Shown: positions 7,785 to 17,318, numbered from the stretch's first letter. The stretch: DNA of 64,000 bases from Planktosalinus lacus (GCF_014640155.1 NZ_BMGK01000004.1:45350-109349), one strand, 5' to 3'. A program made the numbers and translations. Notes: generated by a model not told the origin, from the letters alone.

Positions 7785-9956
7785 TCAATCGCGCTTAGAA
7801 ACTGAAGCTGTTTTTTGTACTTTTGGAAAGCTAACTGTTACAATGGTTCCTTGAGGTTCATTTTTGGAGAACTCAAGTTTGCCTTCGTGAAGGTTGATAA
7901 AGTCCTTCACGATTCTCAAACCAATCCCGGTACCTTTTTCACCTTCGGTTCCATAGGTGCTTAACAATTCATCTTGGGTTTCCAGGTTTTCAATAATAGA
8001 AGGCTTTATACCCTCTCCCTGATCACTAACTGTAAAAATGAAATAATCATCATTTTCTTTAAAGTTAATTTCGATTTTCCCATCAATGGGACTGAATTTA
8101 ATAGCATTTGCGATCAGGTTATTTGCAATACTCCTGAATTGGTTTTCATCTGCTTTTAAAAGTGATGTAGAAGTATTTAAGTACTTCACTTCTATGTTTT
8201 TGGCCTCCGTATGAGACTCTAAGTTGGTAATGATTTCAATGATGATGCCATCTTCATCCAGTTGTTCAATCTTGGTAGAATTTTCATTCATTTGAAGCCG
8301 GGCCCATTGTAAAATATTTTCCAAGGTTTTTAAACTCGCCGTAGTTTCCCCTTTAAGGTGTTTTAATAAGAACTCCATTTCTTCAGGGTTTAACTCTATT
8401 TGTGACATACTGTCAATGAGATTTGAAACATTGGCCAACGGAGTTCTTAAATCATGCCCTAAAACTGAAAAGATTTTATCCTTTAAGGCCAGAGATCTAT
8501 TCAATTCATGCTCGCGTTGTTTGACTACGGCATATTGTTTTTCAAGCTCTTTGGTTTTTGAATGTACTTCCTTGTAAGCTGTTTTTTTGAGCTTGTTTGA
8601 CCTGTAAAGAACAATGATTAAAATTGCAAAACCAACCAAGGCAATTCCTGAAACAATCAGAAATACATTCTGCATGTCTATTTTTTGTTTTTGTGCCCTT
8701 TCGCGTTCTTTTAAGACTTGATTTTCAGTTTCAGCCAAACTGGATTCATACTGAACCCTTAGCTCATCCAATCTATCATTACTCTTTATTGAAGAAATAC
8801 TATCCTGGATTTCTTGAAGTTTTTCACTGTACAAAAATGCATTTTCATAATCTTGTTCGGTTTTATAAAACTCAAGCAGGTTTTTGGCAATCCCAGCTTT
8901 CATCTCATAAGAATCAACTAGTTTGGATACTTCCTCAACTTTTTTATAATAGTTCAACGCCTCAGCTTTGTTCCCTTTTGCCAAATAGGCATCGGCAATC
9001 CCCATATTTGAATGATACAACCCGGGAGTGATTTTATATTCTTCACTAATTTCAACCGACCTTTGAAAGGAAGTAATTGCTTTGTCAAATTCGCTATTTT
9101 CAAGTTCTATGCTTCCCAGCGCATAATAACTGCTGGCTAACCCGCCTACATCACCACTTTCAGTTTTTATTTCCAGGGCTTTTTGTATGTAAAAATAAGC
9201 ACTATCTTGCTGCTTTAAATTATTAAATGTCAATGACATATTGTGATAATTCTGAGCCAATTGCCTGTCATCATTTATTGCTTTGTTTAATTTTATTGCA
9301 CGGTGATAGTGTTCTAAGGCAGTTTCATAATCTTGAAAGTTTTCCCGATACAATTCTCCAAGATTATTCTCAACAATTGCAATCGATTTTTTATCGTCTT
9401 GTTTTATGAAGTAGTCTCTAACTTCAAGAAGAGCGTCCAGCGAGTTATCAAAATCCTGCGCTTGTTTAAAAGCAATTGACATATTAGACAATAAGCCATA
9501 GTATACTTTTGACTTTTCAGATTTTAAAAGGTCCAGAGCCTCTTGCTGATAAACCAAAGCTTTTTTAAATTTATTGTTAATCAATAAGGTGTTTGCTTTT
9601 CCGGAATAAGCAGTAACAAGTCCTGAAGTATCTTTGTTTTTGCGCGCCATTTCAATGGCTTTCAAATAGGCATTTTGAGCTTCTTCAATTTGATGTGTAC
9701 TAAACGAAAGGCTTCCTAAAGTAACATAATATTTATACAATAAACCGGTTGAAGAGGAAGAGTCAATTGATGCCTTTGCAAGGCTTAATAAATTTTTGCT
9801 TTTTTTATAATCGCCCTCATCTGTCGCAGCATTGGCAGAGTCAATTAGTTGAAGTGTTTTTTGTTCAGTGTGGTTTGAGGCTTCTTGTGAAGATAAATTA
9901 AAAACACACAAAAAAGCGCAAATAGAAAGGCATAGGTAGGTTTTCTTTAAAATCAT
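7785..9956 (-). CDS. TPR-repeat membrane histidine kinase
   Basis: This is a 723-residue hybrid. It has a signal-like N terminus, about eight tetratricopeptide repeats in the periplasm (residues about 35-390), one membrane helix (about 430-452) and a coiled coil. The kinase core follows: HisKA box VLGHDLRTPLANV with the phosphorylatable His at about 501, N box ANNLIANAIKF, G1 SDQGEGI and G2 GTGIGLRIVK. No response regulator gene is adjacent, so it is an orphan sensor. TPR-sensor kinases of this layout are common in Bacteroidota; the signal is unknown. Its stop lies 2 bases from the convergent exchanger stop. Confidence 0.92.
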   Translation of the reverse strand: MILKKTYLCLSICAFLCVFNLSSQEASNHTEQKTLQLIDSANAATDEGDYKKSKNLLSLAKASIDSSSSTGLLYKYYVTLGSLSFSTHQIEEAQNAYLKAIEMARKNKDTSGLVTAYSGKANTLLINNKFKKALVYQQEALDLLKSEKSKVYYGLLSNMSIAFKQAQDFDNSLDALLEVRDYFIKQDDKKSIAIVENNLGELYRENFQDYETALEHYHRAIKLNKAINDDRQLAQNYHNMSLTFNNLKQQDSAYFYIQKALEIKTESGDVGGLASSYYALGSIELENSEFDKAITSFQRSVEISEEYKITPGLYHSNMGIADAYLAKGNKAEALNYYKKVEEVSKLVDSYEMKAGIAKNLLEFYKTEQDYENAFLYSEKLQEIQDSISSIKSNDRLDELRVQYESSLAETENQVLKERERAQKQKIDMQNVFLIVSGIALVGFAILIIVLYRSNKLKKTAYKEVHSKTKELEKQYAVVKQREHELNRSLALKDKIFSVLGHDLRTPLANVSNLIDSMSQIELNPEEMEFLLKHLKGETTASLKTLENILQWARLQMNENSTKIEQLDEDGIIIEIITNLESHTEAKNIEVKYLNTSTSLLKADENQFRSIANNLIANAIKFSPIDGKIEINFKENDDYFIFTVSDQGEGIKPSIIENLETQDELLSTYGTEGEKGTGIGLRIVKDFINLHEGKLEFSKNEPQGTIVTVSFPKVQKTASVSKRD

Positions 9957-9974
9957 TTGGGGATGAATTTTTTA

Positions 9975-9982
9975 CAAATGTA
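9975..9982 (-). promoter_or_regulatory. -7 box TACATTTG for the TPR kinase
   Basis: On the minus strand TACATTTG lies 18 bases upstream of the kinase ATG and matches TAnnTTTG. Confidence 0.45.
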
Positions 9983-10035
9983 ATTGTTCTAATTTAATTA
10001 TTTTTAAAAAAAATTAACCTCCTGAAGGTAAGAAT

Positions 10036-12132
10036 TTAAAACAGATAATTCAAACTGATTCCACCAAAATAATTTCGAGGGTTTCCCGGGTAGTAATATC
10101 GGGGTGCAGCGTTACCAAAACTTACTGCATTGGGCAAAATACTTGCAGCATACTGTTCGTCAAAAAGATTGTTGACACCGGCACTCAATTGTATTTCAAA
10201 ATCTTTTTTAATCTGAAACGTATAGGTGGATTTCAAATTCATTAACTCATAGGACTCACTATACAAGTCATTGGCATCATTCAAAGGAATTTCTCCCACA
10301 GCATTATAAAGTACATTCACAGCAAAACCCGTTGGAGTCAAAATATTCAAACCGGCAGTCCACTTGTATTTTGGAGTTCCAGTGAGTTGGTTTCCCGAAA
10401 AATCCTGTTCCTCATCTATAAATTCTTCAAACTTAAAATGATTGATATTTCCCGAAACAAAAGGGTTGATTTGAATTCCTGATGAAGTGTAATAGTTGTA
10501 ATGAACCAAAAATTCAACTCCGGAATGCGAACTTTCTCCTGCATTGATACCTACATATTGATCTTCTGCCACTCGTCTGGCGACCAATAAATTTTTAATT
10601 TGTGTTGAGAATACATTCACTTCAGTGTAAAGTGCATTTGCAAACCAATTCAACTTTATACCTGCTTCATAATTGGTTCCTTTTTCGGGTAATAGACTGG
10701 TGTTTATTTGTCCTTCTGGCGTCAATGTTTCTGCTACAGTGGGAACAGAGTAGCCGTTGCTCACCGATGCATATATATTTTTTCCACGGGCTAGTTTATA
10801 GGAAACTCCAACTCTGGGTGTCCAGATATTACCAAAGGTGTAGGTTTGTTTTTCAGGATTTTGGGGTTGTTGAAAAACATCCTGTAAAGTATATCTGGTT
10901 TCATTGAATGAAACCCCTTTTTCCAATAAAAGTCGCTCTGAAAGTCGGGTTTCCATTTGTAAAAATAAAGTAGTATTGGAGCGCTTTTGTTTTATACTGC
11001 TAAACTCATCTCCTTCTACACTTTCGTTTTCCGGAATAGATTGGTATAAATTTTCAAAGAGTGAAAATGAGTAATTTTCAGTTAAATATTCACTTCCTAA
11101 ACTCGCTTCAAATGGAAACGAAAACAATTGGTTTTTATAATTAATTTTCACTCTAAAACCCATCCCTGATGATGTGTCATCCAGTATATCAAAGGGTCGG
11201 GGCTCATAAGCATCTTTGTAATTTAAAAATACGCTCGATTTAATGTTCCAGCTTTCTGAAACCCGAAAGGTATGTGCCACCCCCAACAACAATTTATCAT
11301 AAGACTCATAGCCTTGTGCTTCGGCCCAGTTTGTTGCCGCATTTTCAGGCTGATTGGTAAAGTCTTCAAAGTTCAACGAACTTGCTATAAAAGCTTTTAA
11401 GCGTGTAAAAACTCCCAAATAAGTCAAACTGTGTTTCGACCCAAAGTTATAGTTTGCCTGAATGTGAAATGATTTTCGATTGTACCCACTATTTTCTCTA
11501 AACCCGTCTGTTTTAAGATTGCTGTAATTGGTAAAAATGCTCCCATCGCTCAACCCAATTCCGGCTGAGTAGCTTTGTTTGATCAATTCGAAACTACCCG
11601 CAGTTAATCTTGCCTTTGCAGAGGAAGTTGTATCAGAAACTGATTTTCCAAACAGTGTAATCACTCCTCCCAGACCTGAACCATAGGTGGTAGCATTAGG
11701 ACCTTTAATTATTTCAACTTTTCCAAGGGTTTCCAGATCAATGTCTTCAATGACTGTTTCGCCTTCAGCATTGCTCAGGGGTATTTCTTCAAAATAGGCT
11801 TTTACTCTGTTAGTGCTGTACTGTGAGCGTGATCCTATTCCTCTAATGGTAATGCGGTTGGTATTTAAAGCCCCTTGCTCCATCAAAACCCCGGGAGTTT
11901 TATTGAGTAGTGAAGTTAATAGGACTCCATCGGTTTGTTGAAGCTCTTTTTCAGTGAGCACAGAAACTGCCATCGTCGTTTCCTGAAGCTCCTTTTTGAT
12001 GAGGGTACTCAATACAATTACTTCAGAAAGTGAAGTGGTGTCTTGTGGAGTTTGAGAAATGCACACAATTGGAAAACAGAGCAAAAGAAGTGTTTTCACT
12101 TTTAAATAAAGTTTATAAAAATATTGAGTCAT
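10036..12132 (-). CDS. TonB-dependent outer membrane receptor
   Basis: The 698-residue protein has a signal peptide, a plug domain (about 35-160, with LNKTPGVLMEQGALNTNRITIRGIG and LGKVEIIKGPNATTYGSG split over two stretches) and a 22-strand barrel that ends in the aromatic residue of SLNYLF. The layout matches the FecA/siderophore-type receptors rather than SusC, because there is no N-terminal carboxypeptidase-like domain and no SusD partner beside it. Iron-chelate uptake is the most likely role but the substrate is not readable. It is preceded by a -7 box TATATTTG. Confidence 0.9.
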   Translation of the reverse strand: MTQYFYKLYLKVKTLLLLCFPIVCISQTPQDTTSLSEVIVLSTLIKKELQETTMAVSVLTEKELQQTDGVLLTSLLNKTPGVLMEQGALNTNRITIRGIGSRSQYSTNRVKAYFEEIPLSNAEGETVIEDIDLETLGKVEIIKGPNATTYGSGLGGVITLFGKSVSDTTSSAKARLTAGSFELIKQSYSAGIGLSDGSIFTNYSNLKTDGFRENSGYNRKSFHIQANYNFGSKHSLTYLGVFTRLKAFIASSLNFEDFTNQPENAATNWAEAQGYESYDKLLLGVAHTFRVSESWNIKSSVFLNYKDAYEPRPFDILDDTSSGMGFRVKINYKNQLFSFPFEASLGSEYLTENYSFSLFENLYQSIPENESVEGDEFSSIKQKRSNTTLFLQMETRLSERLLLEKGVSFNETRYTLQDVFQQPQNPEKQTYTFGNIWTPRVGVSYKLARGKNIYASVSNGYSVPTVAETLTPEGQINTSLLPEKGTNYEAGIKLNWFANALYTEVNVFSTQIKNLLVARRVAEDQYVGINAGESSHSGVEFLVHYNYYTSSGIQINPFVSGNINHFKFEEFIDEEQDFSGNQLTGTPKYKWTAGLNILTPTGFAVNVLYNAVGEIPLNDANDLYSESYELMNLKSTYTFQIKKDFEIQLSAGVNNLFDEQYAASILPNAVSFGNAAPRYYYPGNPRNYFGGISLNYLF

Positions 12133-12150
12133 TTGTGATTTTTAGTGCGC

Positions 12151-12158
12151 CAAATATA
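12151..12158 (-). promoter_or_regulatory. -7 box TATATTTG for TonB receptor
   Basis: On the minus strand TATATTTG lies 18 bases upstream of the receptor ATG. It sits just past the terminator of the preceding minus-strand gene, so the receptor has its own promoter. Confidence 0.5.
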
Positions 12159-12181
12159 TCAGGATTGAAAGTATAAAAAAA

Positions 12182-12207
12182 CCCCGATATAACTATCGGG
12201 GTTTTTT
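12182..12207 (-). terminator. Intrinsic terminator after T9SS cargo gene
   Basis: Perfect 8-bp stem CCCCGATA / TATCGGGG with a 4-base loop, flanked by A and T runs on both sides. It ends transcription of the minus-strand gene at 12225-13076. Confidence 0.9.
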
Positions 12208-12224
12208 AGAAAGAAAGGTTAAAA

Positions 12225-13076
12225 TTATTTTTTAACAACTTTTTGAGTCAAGGTACCTTCGTTGGTTTCTACAGTCAATAGATAAACACCTCTGCTTAAA
12301 TTTGAAACATCTATAGAACCATTTGAGTAAGTTACTCCTGTGTTTTTTCCTAAAATGTCGTGTAATGTTACACCTGTTACTTGGATATAAGATGGAACTT
12401 TTACGTTTAATACATCATCTGCAGGTGTTGGATAAACTGCAATATACTCAGAAAGGTTATCTCCAATTGAAAGAGGTACTTCTTCTCCAATAATGTTCAT
12501 TACATAAGAATCAGGAAATCCACCTACATCAGCAGGAGTTGTTGGAAAATTAATTCCACAATCTGCAGATTGAAGGTAACAAGGTGCGTTTTCACCAGCT
12601 GTGTTATACCCTGGGAAAAATCTAACATCAGTAGCAGCACCACCATCAGGTGAGTTTACTTCAAATGCAATGATAGACCCTGCAGGAATTGTTGCAGATA
12701 AAGACTCTGTCACTACAGATAAATCGTTCGCAGGATCTGAATTATGAGTTGTAGAAGCAATCAATTCATACTCAGTAGCAAGAAATAAGTCCTCACTATC
12801 AACAACATATATATTTAAAGTCAACACATTATTAGCATCTGCTGTTCCTTGACCCCATTGAACTTCAGAAATTTCAAAATCCCCGGATACACCAAAATCT
12901 GCAAGATCATAAGATCTCCAAAAGGAATTGTTTCTGTATTCAAAGCTTACATTATCCCAGCAAGCAACACCGCCATCTGTAACGTTTTCAGGGTCAATAG
13001 ATTGAGTTAGGGTAATTTGTGCGTCAGCAGCAAAACTAAAAAGTACAGCTACTAAAAAAAGAGTAATTTTTTTCAT
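12225..13076 (-). CDS. Secreted protein with T9SS C-terminal sorting domain, unknown function
   Basis: The 283-residue protein has a clear signal peptide (MKKITLFLVAVLFSFAADAQ). Its central ~170-residue domain is rich in beta structure and aromatic residues (CWDNVSFEYRNNSFWRSYDL), and its last ~80 residues form a T9SS sorting domain ending GTLTQKVVKK. The middle part resembles no enzyme that I recognise; it carries three cysteines around PCYLQSADCGINFP that could form a disulfide. Secretion by T9SS (porT is in this window) is inferred. It is a single-gene unit with its own -7 box and terminator. Confidence 0.85.
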   Translation of the reverse strand: MKKITLFLVAVLFSFAADAQITLTQSIDPENVTDGGVACWDNVSFEYRNNSFWRSYDLADFGVSGDFEISEVQWGQGTADANNVLTLNIYVVDSEDLFLATEYELIASTTHNSDPANDLSVVTESLSATIPAGSIIAFEVNSPDGGAATDVRFFPGYNTAGENAPCYLQSADCGINFPTTPADVGGFPDSYVMNIIGEEVPLSIGDNLSEYIAVYPTPADDVLNVKVPSYIQVTGVTLHDILGKNTGVTYSNGSIDVSNLSRGVYLLTVETNEGTLTQKVVKK

Positions 13077-13108
13077 AATTTTAAGTTTTATTTAAATTAG
13101 TATGGAAA

Positions 13109-13116
13109 CAAATATA
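13109..13116 (-). promoter_or_regulatory. -7 box TATATTTG for T9SS cargo gene
   Basis: On the minus strand TATATTTG lies 32 bases upstream of the ATG and matches TAnnTTTG. Confidence 0.5.
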
Positions 13117-13158
13117 TACTTTTAAATTTATAACCTGAAAACCTCTTAAGATTAATTT

Positions 13159-14886
13159 ATGTTAAAAAAAGTTTGTTTCCTCTTGTTTTCTTTGCTCATT
13201 GGCTGTAATGAATCTAAAACAATTCCTGAAAACACCGTTGTTTTTAATGACAACAAAACCCTACCATATCAAGAGATAATTTCTTTTTATATTCAACTGG
13301 CTGACAGCAGTCCTGCTATCAGTATGCAGGAAGTGGGGTCCACAGATGCGGGGCTTCCTTTACATATGATTATTTACAATGACGACTCAAATTTTAAGTT
13401 TGATGAATTAACTGGAGAAAAAGCAGTAGTACTCATCAACAATGGGATTCATCCCGGCGAGCCCGACGGTATAGATGCATCAATGAAACTGTTTTCAGAC
13501 TTGGCTTCAAGCACTATCACACCGCCAAAGAACACAATCATTGTTTGCATTCCGGTGTACAATATTGGAGGCGCTTTAAACCGAAACAGTACTTCCAGAG
13601 CCAACCAAAATGGGCCGGAGGAATATGGCTTTCGCGGGAACGCACGCAACTATGACCTTAACCGGGATTTTATTAAAAGTGATTCCAAAAACGCACGGGC
13701 TTTTGCAGCGTTGTATCACAAAATCAATCCGGATGTATTCATCGATACCCACGTGAGCAATGGCGCCGACTATCAATACACACTCACGCACTTATTCACT
13801 CAACACAATAAACTGGGTGGTGAGTTAGGTAACTACCTGCATCAAACATTTATCCCGGAATTTGAACAAAACTTAAAAAATAAATCGTGGGATATTATTC
13901 CTTATGTTAATGTATTCAACCGCCCGCCCGATGCCGGTTTTACACAGTTTTTTGACAGCCCCAGATATTCCACGGGATATACCACCTTATTCAATACATT
14001 AGGGATGATGATTGAAACACATATGCTGAAACCTTATAAAAACAGAGTGGAAGGTACTTATGAGATTCTCAAAACAATGCTGAAACTAACCGATGAAAAT
14101 TATAAAGAAATTAAAGAATTAAGAGCTGAAGCCAATGAACGATTTAAGTCCGGTACAAAATATCCCTTGCAGTGGGCAATAGACAGCACGCAGTTAACCA
14201 AACTCGATTTTAAAGGGTATGAAGCGGTTTACAAAAAAAGTAAAGTTACAGGCAATGAGCGGCTGTTTTACAATCGAGAAAAACCGTTTACCAAACAAGT
14301 GGATTACTACAATTATTTTAAACCCACTGTGGAAGTGAACATTCCCAAGGCCTATATCATACCGAAGGGTTGGTGGCATGTCATTGATTTATTAAAAATC
14401 AACCAAATTGAAATGCTCCCCATTCAACAAGACACACTTATCACCACTGAAAAATACAGAATTGAAGATTACAAAACCCGGAATACACCGTATGAAGGGC
14501 ATTATCTTCATTATGAAACCCGTGTTTCAAAAACAACACAAAAAACCACTGTACCCAAAGGTGATTTTCTAGTTTATACCAATCAAGCCGGGCTGCGTTA
14601 CCTTCTGGAAACACTTGAACCACAAGCCACCGATTCCTTTTTTAACTGGAATTTTTTTGATACTATTTTACAGCAAAAAGAAGGATTTTCACCTTATGTT
14701 TTTGAAGAAGTGGCTTTAGCACTTTTAAACGATAAGAAACAATTAAAACAAGAGTTTGAAGCAAAAAAAGACGATGATGAAAGCTTCAGAAACAATTGGT
14801 ATTCAAAATTAAATTGGCTGTATAAAAGATCTGAACACTATGAAGAAGCACATTTAAATTACCCTATTTTAAGGGTTTTAGATTAA
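13159..14886 (+). CDS. M14-family zinc carboxypeptidase, lipoprotein
   Basis: The 575-residue protein starts with a lipoprotein signal (lipobox LIGC, Cys at 16), so it is probably anchored in the envelope. The M14 zinc site is complete: H98 and E101 in NNGIHPGEPDG and the third ligand H198 in IDTHVSNG. The substrate-binding region RNYDLNRDF and a likely catalytic Glu at about 286 (MIETHML) are also present. The C-terminal ~230 residues lie outside the classical fold and are of unknown role. It would trim peptides from the C terminus in the periplasm or at the surface. Its 3' end overlaps the convergent Nudix gene by 23 bases. Confidence 0.88.
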   Translation: MLKKVCFLLFSLLIGCNESKTIPENTVVFNDNKTLPYQEIISFYIQLADSSPAISMQEVGSTDAGLPLHMIIYNDDSNFKFDELTGEKAVVLINNGIHPGEPDGIDASMKLFSDLASSTITPPKNTIIVCIPVYNIGGALNRNSTSRANQNGPEEYGFRGNARNYDLNRDFIKSDSKNARAFAALYHKINPDVFIDTHVSNGADYQYTLTHLFTQHNKLGGELGNYLHQTFIPEFEQNLKNKSWDIIPYVNVFNRPPDAGFTQFFDSPRYSTGYTTLFNTLGMMIETHMLKPYKNRVEGTYEILKTMLKLTDENYKEIKELRAEANERFKSGTKYPLQWAIDSTQLTKLDFKGYEAVYKKSKVTGNERLFYNREKPFTKQVDYYNYFKPTVEVNIPKAYIIPKGWWHVIDLLKINQIEMLPIQQDTLITTEKYRIEDYKTRNTPYEGHYLHYETRVSKTTQKTTVPKGDFLVYTNQAGLRYLLETLEPQATDSFFNWNFFDTILQQKEGFSPYVFEEVALALLNDKKQLKQEFEAKKDDDESFRNNWYSKLNWLYKRSEHYEEAHLNYPILRVLD

Positions 14887-15475
14887 TCTCCTGAAAAAAT
14901 AGCTCTCTGATGTTTGCATAAGACTTGTGCAAGGCTTTAGAAGTTTTTTTGGGATTTTTCCAGGCTACTTTTTTTATACCTTCGCTTTTTTGGGGTTTTA
15001 ATGTACCTTTAAAATTGGTTTTCATTTCAAACCAATAGGTTTCTTTCAGTTTTAATTTGCCGTTTCGTTTAAAAAAATGATAGGTAATTTGAAGTGGCTT
15101 TACAATTTCCAGGTCTTCAACTCCGGTTTCCTCTTCGGTTTCTCTTATGGCCGCCTCTTCAATGGTTTCCTTGTTTTCAACACGCCCTTTGGGTAAATCC
15201 CACTTGCCGTTTCGTTTGATAAACAAAATCTCCTCCTGTTCATTTTTCACAAGCCCTCCTGCTGCAACCACTACCGGTATTTTCTTTTTAAACTTTTGAA
15301 GAATCAATTCGCCATTAGGATAAAAAAGATATACCTGAGGCCATTTGTTTTTTGCAACTTTCTTTACAATTGTCTCCAAATCAGCTTCCTTAAGCGGAAT
15401 GCACTTGGAATCTTTTTGATAAACCATCTCACTGGTGAGATAAATAGGTCTATCATTCACAAAAACTTTATACAT
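14864..15475 (-). CDS. Nudix hydrolase
   Basis: The 203-residue protein contains a full Nudix box, GRVENKETIEEAAIRETEEE followed by TG (about 97-118; pattern Gx5Ex7REuxEExGu), preceded by GKWDLPK. This binds metal and cleaves a nucleoside diphosphate linked to another moiety; the substrate cannot be told. The first ~65 residues are a separate N-terminal region that flavobacterial relatives share. I chose MYKVFVNDRP as start because longer versions would run deep into pyrE on the other strand. Start codons of this gene and pyrE are only 7 bases apart, back to back. Confidence 0.88.
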   Translation of the reverse strand: MYKVFVNDRPIYLTSEMVYQKDSKCIPLKEADLETIVKKVAKNKWPQVYLFYPNGELILQKFKKKIPVVVAAGGLVKNEQEEILFIKRNGKWDLPKGRVENKETIEEAAIRETEEETGVEDLEIVKPLQITYHFFKRNGKLKLKETYWFEMKTNFKGTLKPQKSEGIKKVAWKNPKKTSKALHKSYANIRELFFQEINLKPLK

Positions 15476-15478
15476 TTG
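15471..15478 (+). promoter_or_regulatory. -7 box TACATTTG immediately before pyrE
   Basis: TACATTTG matches TAnnTTTG and ends only 4 bases before the pyrE ATG. Transcription should then begin at or next to the start codon. The box also covers the start codon of the divergent Nudix gene. Confidence 0.45.
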
Positions 15479-15482
15479 CAGT

Positions 15483-16124
15483 ATGATTTTGAATAAAGAA
15501 ACGGCACAAAAAACAGCCGACTTACTATTGCAAATTAATGCAATTAAATTACAACCACAAAACCCTTTTTTATGGGCATCAGGTTGGAAGTCTCCCATCT
15601 ATTGTGACAACAGGATAATTTTATCGCATCCTCCCATTAGAAATTATGTGAGAGAGCAAATTGCACGGCAAATTGAAGAGCTGTATGGAAAGCCCGATGT
15701 GATAGCAGGAGTTGCTACCGGCGCCATTGGAATTGGGATGCTCGTTGCAGATTATTTAAACCTGCCGTTTGTATATGTGCGCCCCGAACCAAAAGGCCAC
15801 GGACGACAAAATCAGATTGAAGGGCAGGTGTCAAAACATCAAAGTGTCGTAGTTGTGGAAGACCTGATAAGCACCGGAAAAAGCAGTTTAAATGCAGTAA
15901 AAGCCTTAAAAGAGGCTGAGTTGCGTATCAAAGGAATGGTGGCGATTTTTACCTATGGTTTTGATATTGCTGAAGCAAATTTTAAAAAGGAAAAAATAAC
16001 TTTACATACCTTAAGCGATTATACCAGCTTACTTTCAGAAGCTGAAAAATTAAATTATATTTCTACCAAAGAACTTCAAACACTTCAAGACTGGAAATCA
16101 AATCCGGCTGAATGGAAAAAATAA
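15483..16124 (+). CDS. pyrE: Orotate phosphoribosyltransferase
   Basis: The 213-residue cytoplasmic enzyme attaches PRPP to orotate in pyrimidine synthesis. Signature parts are FLWASGWKSPIYCDNR near residue 30, YVRPEPKGHGRQNQIEG (catalytic loop) and the PRPP-binding motif VVVVEDLISTGKSS (about 121-134). The start is fixed by the conserved MxxNKxTAxKTA N terminus. It is followed after 7 bases by an SRPBCC gene, so the two are likely cotranscribed. Confidence 0.96.
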   Translation: MILNKETAQKTADLLLQINAIKLQPQNPFLWASGWKSPIYCDNRIILSHPPIRNYVREQIARQIEELYGKPDVIAGVATGAIGIGMLVADYLNLPFVYVRPEPKGHGRQNQIEGQVSKHQSVVVVEDLISTGKSSLNAVKALKEAELRIKGMVAIFTYGFDIAEANFKKEKITLHTLSDYTSLLSEAEKLNYISTKELQTLQDWKSNPAEWKK

Positions 16125-16131
16125 AAAACCT

Positions 16132-16524
16132 ATGAACCTGGAAAGCAATCAAGTGACCGTAAATAAATCTGCTACTGAACTGGTAGCCTTTTTAAGTGAT
16201 GTAAAAAACTTTGAACAGCTAATGCCTGACAACATTAGTAAATTTGAAGTGATTAGGGAAAATGCATTTGTTTTTGCCCTCAAAGGCATGCCTGAAATTG
16301 CGCTGGAAATCAAAGAATCTTTGCCTCCAAATAAAGTTGTTTTAGGCGCTATTAGTGATAAACTTCCGTTTACACTTACAGCAGCTATCGATGAGGTAAA
16401 TGAGCAAACTTCTAATACTCAGTTGCACTTTGAGGGAGAGTTTAACGCGATGATGGCCATGATGGTCAAAGGACCCATCTCAAAATTTTTGGAAACCCTG
16501 AGCAGTAATCTGGCAAAATTATAA
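16132..16524 (+). CDS. SRPBCC / START-like small protein
   Basis: This 130-residue protein has the pattern of the SRPBCC (polyketide cyclase-like) fold: an N-terminal strand (MNLESNQVTVNKSATELVAF), the helix FLSDVKNFEQLMPDNI, then alternating strands and a long C-terminal helix (GPISKFLETLSSNLAKL). Such domains bind hydrophobic ligands. A role in pyrimidine metabolism is not implied even though it follows pyrE closely. The stop overlaps the convergent birA stop by 6 bases. Confidence 0.75.
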   Translation: MNLESNQVTVNKSATELVAFLSDVKNFEQLMPDNISKFEVIRENAFVFALKGMPEIALEIKESLPPNKVVLGAISDKLPFTLTAAIDEVNEQTSNTQLHFEGEFNAMMAMMVKGPISKFLETLSSNLAKL

Positions 16525-17253
16525 TCCGTTAAGTAGTTTAATTTCCTTTAAATCAAATTCTTTTTCACCAAGTTCAGTGGCTACCTGAAGTTTACCTGAA
16601 TTTGAAACACCTGTTATCAAACCATTAAATTCATTTCCTGCAGGATCTTTGAAAACACTTAGCACACCTTTTCGATAAAGACAATTGAGATATTCACGCT
16701 TGATAACTGAATATGGCTGACTGTTTAACTTAAAAAATTGTTCGTTGATTTCATATACAATTTCCAAAGCAAATGTATCAATATCAATATGTTTACCAGT
16801 CAACATTTTTATTGAAGCTGCTTGCGGTAAATCTGGCATCTCTGTTTCATTCAAATTCAAACCAACACCAATAATTATCGCTTTTATCTGATCTTTTTTT
16901 AAAACAGGTTCCAAAAGCAAGCCACACACTTTTTTATTTGCTGACAGAATGTCGTTTGGCCATTTAATTTTTATATCGGGTAAATTGTAGAATGAGAGTA
17001 CATTTTTTATGGCAATTGAAACCAGCATAGAAAGACAAAACCGGTTTTCAACATGAAATCCCTCAAGCCTCTTAAGTGCGCTCATCGTTAAGCTTTTCCC
17101 CTCTTGTGAATGCCATTCTGTACCCATTTGCCCGCGACCTTGAGTTTGCTTTTCAGCAACAACGGCAAGCTCATTTAGGGATTGGTCATTCCTGAGCAAC
17201 TCTTTTAGGTAAGTGTTTGTCGAGGTAATGGCACTGATTTTGTTTATATTCAT
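16519..17253 (-). CDS. birA: Biotin--[acetyl-CoA-carboxylase] ligase
   Basis: The 244-residue enzyme biotinylates the biotin carboxyl carrier protein. It shows the biotin/AMP loop GRGQMGTEW (about 39-47), KWPNDIL (about 100) and CGLLLEP. There is no N-terminal helix-turn-helix, so this is the monofunctional type that does not repress biotin genes. The start MNINKISAITSTNTYLKE is preferred over an upstream one that adds 14 atypical residues. The window also holds accD, part of the enzyme complex that needs biotinylation. Confidence 0.9.
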   Translation of the reverse strand: MNINKISAITSTNTYLKELLRNDQSLNELAVVAEKQTQGRGQMGTEWHSQEGKSLTMSALKRLEGFHVENRFCLSMLVSIAIKNVLSFYNLPDIKIKWPNDILSANKKVCGLLLEPVLKKDQIKAIIIGVGLNLNETEMPDLPQAASIKMLTGKHIDIDTFALEIVYEINEQFFKLNSQPYSVIKREYLNCLYRKGVLSVFKDPAGNEFNGLITGVSNSGKLQVATELGEKEFDLKEIKLLNGL

Positions 17254-17318
17254 AAAAAATAATCTAAAAATTGCGTTAATCTTGTAAAGCAACAAGCTTC
17301 AGGAAACCAAAAAAGTAA

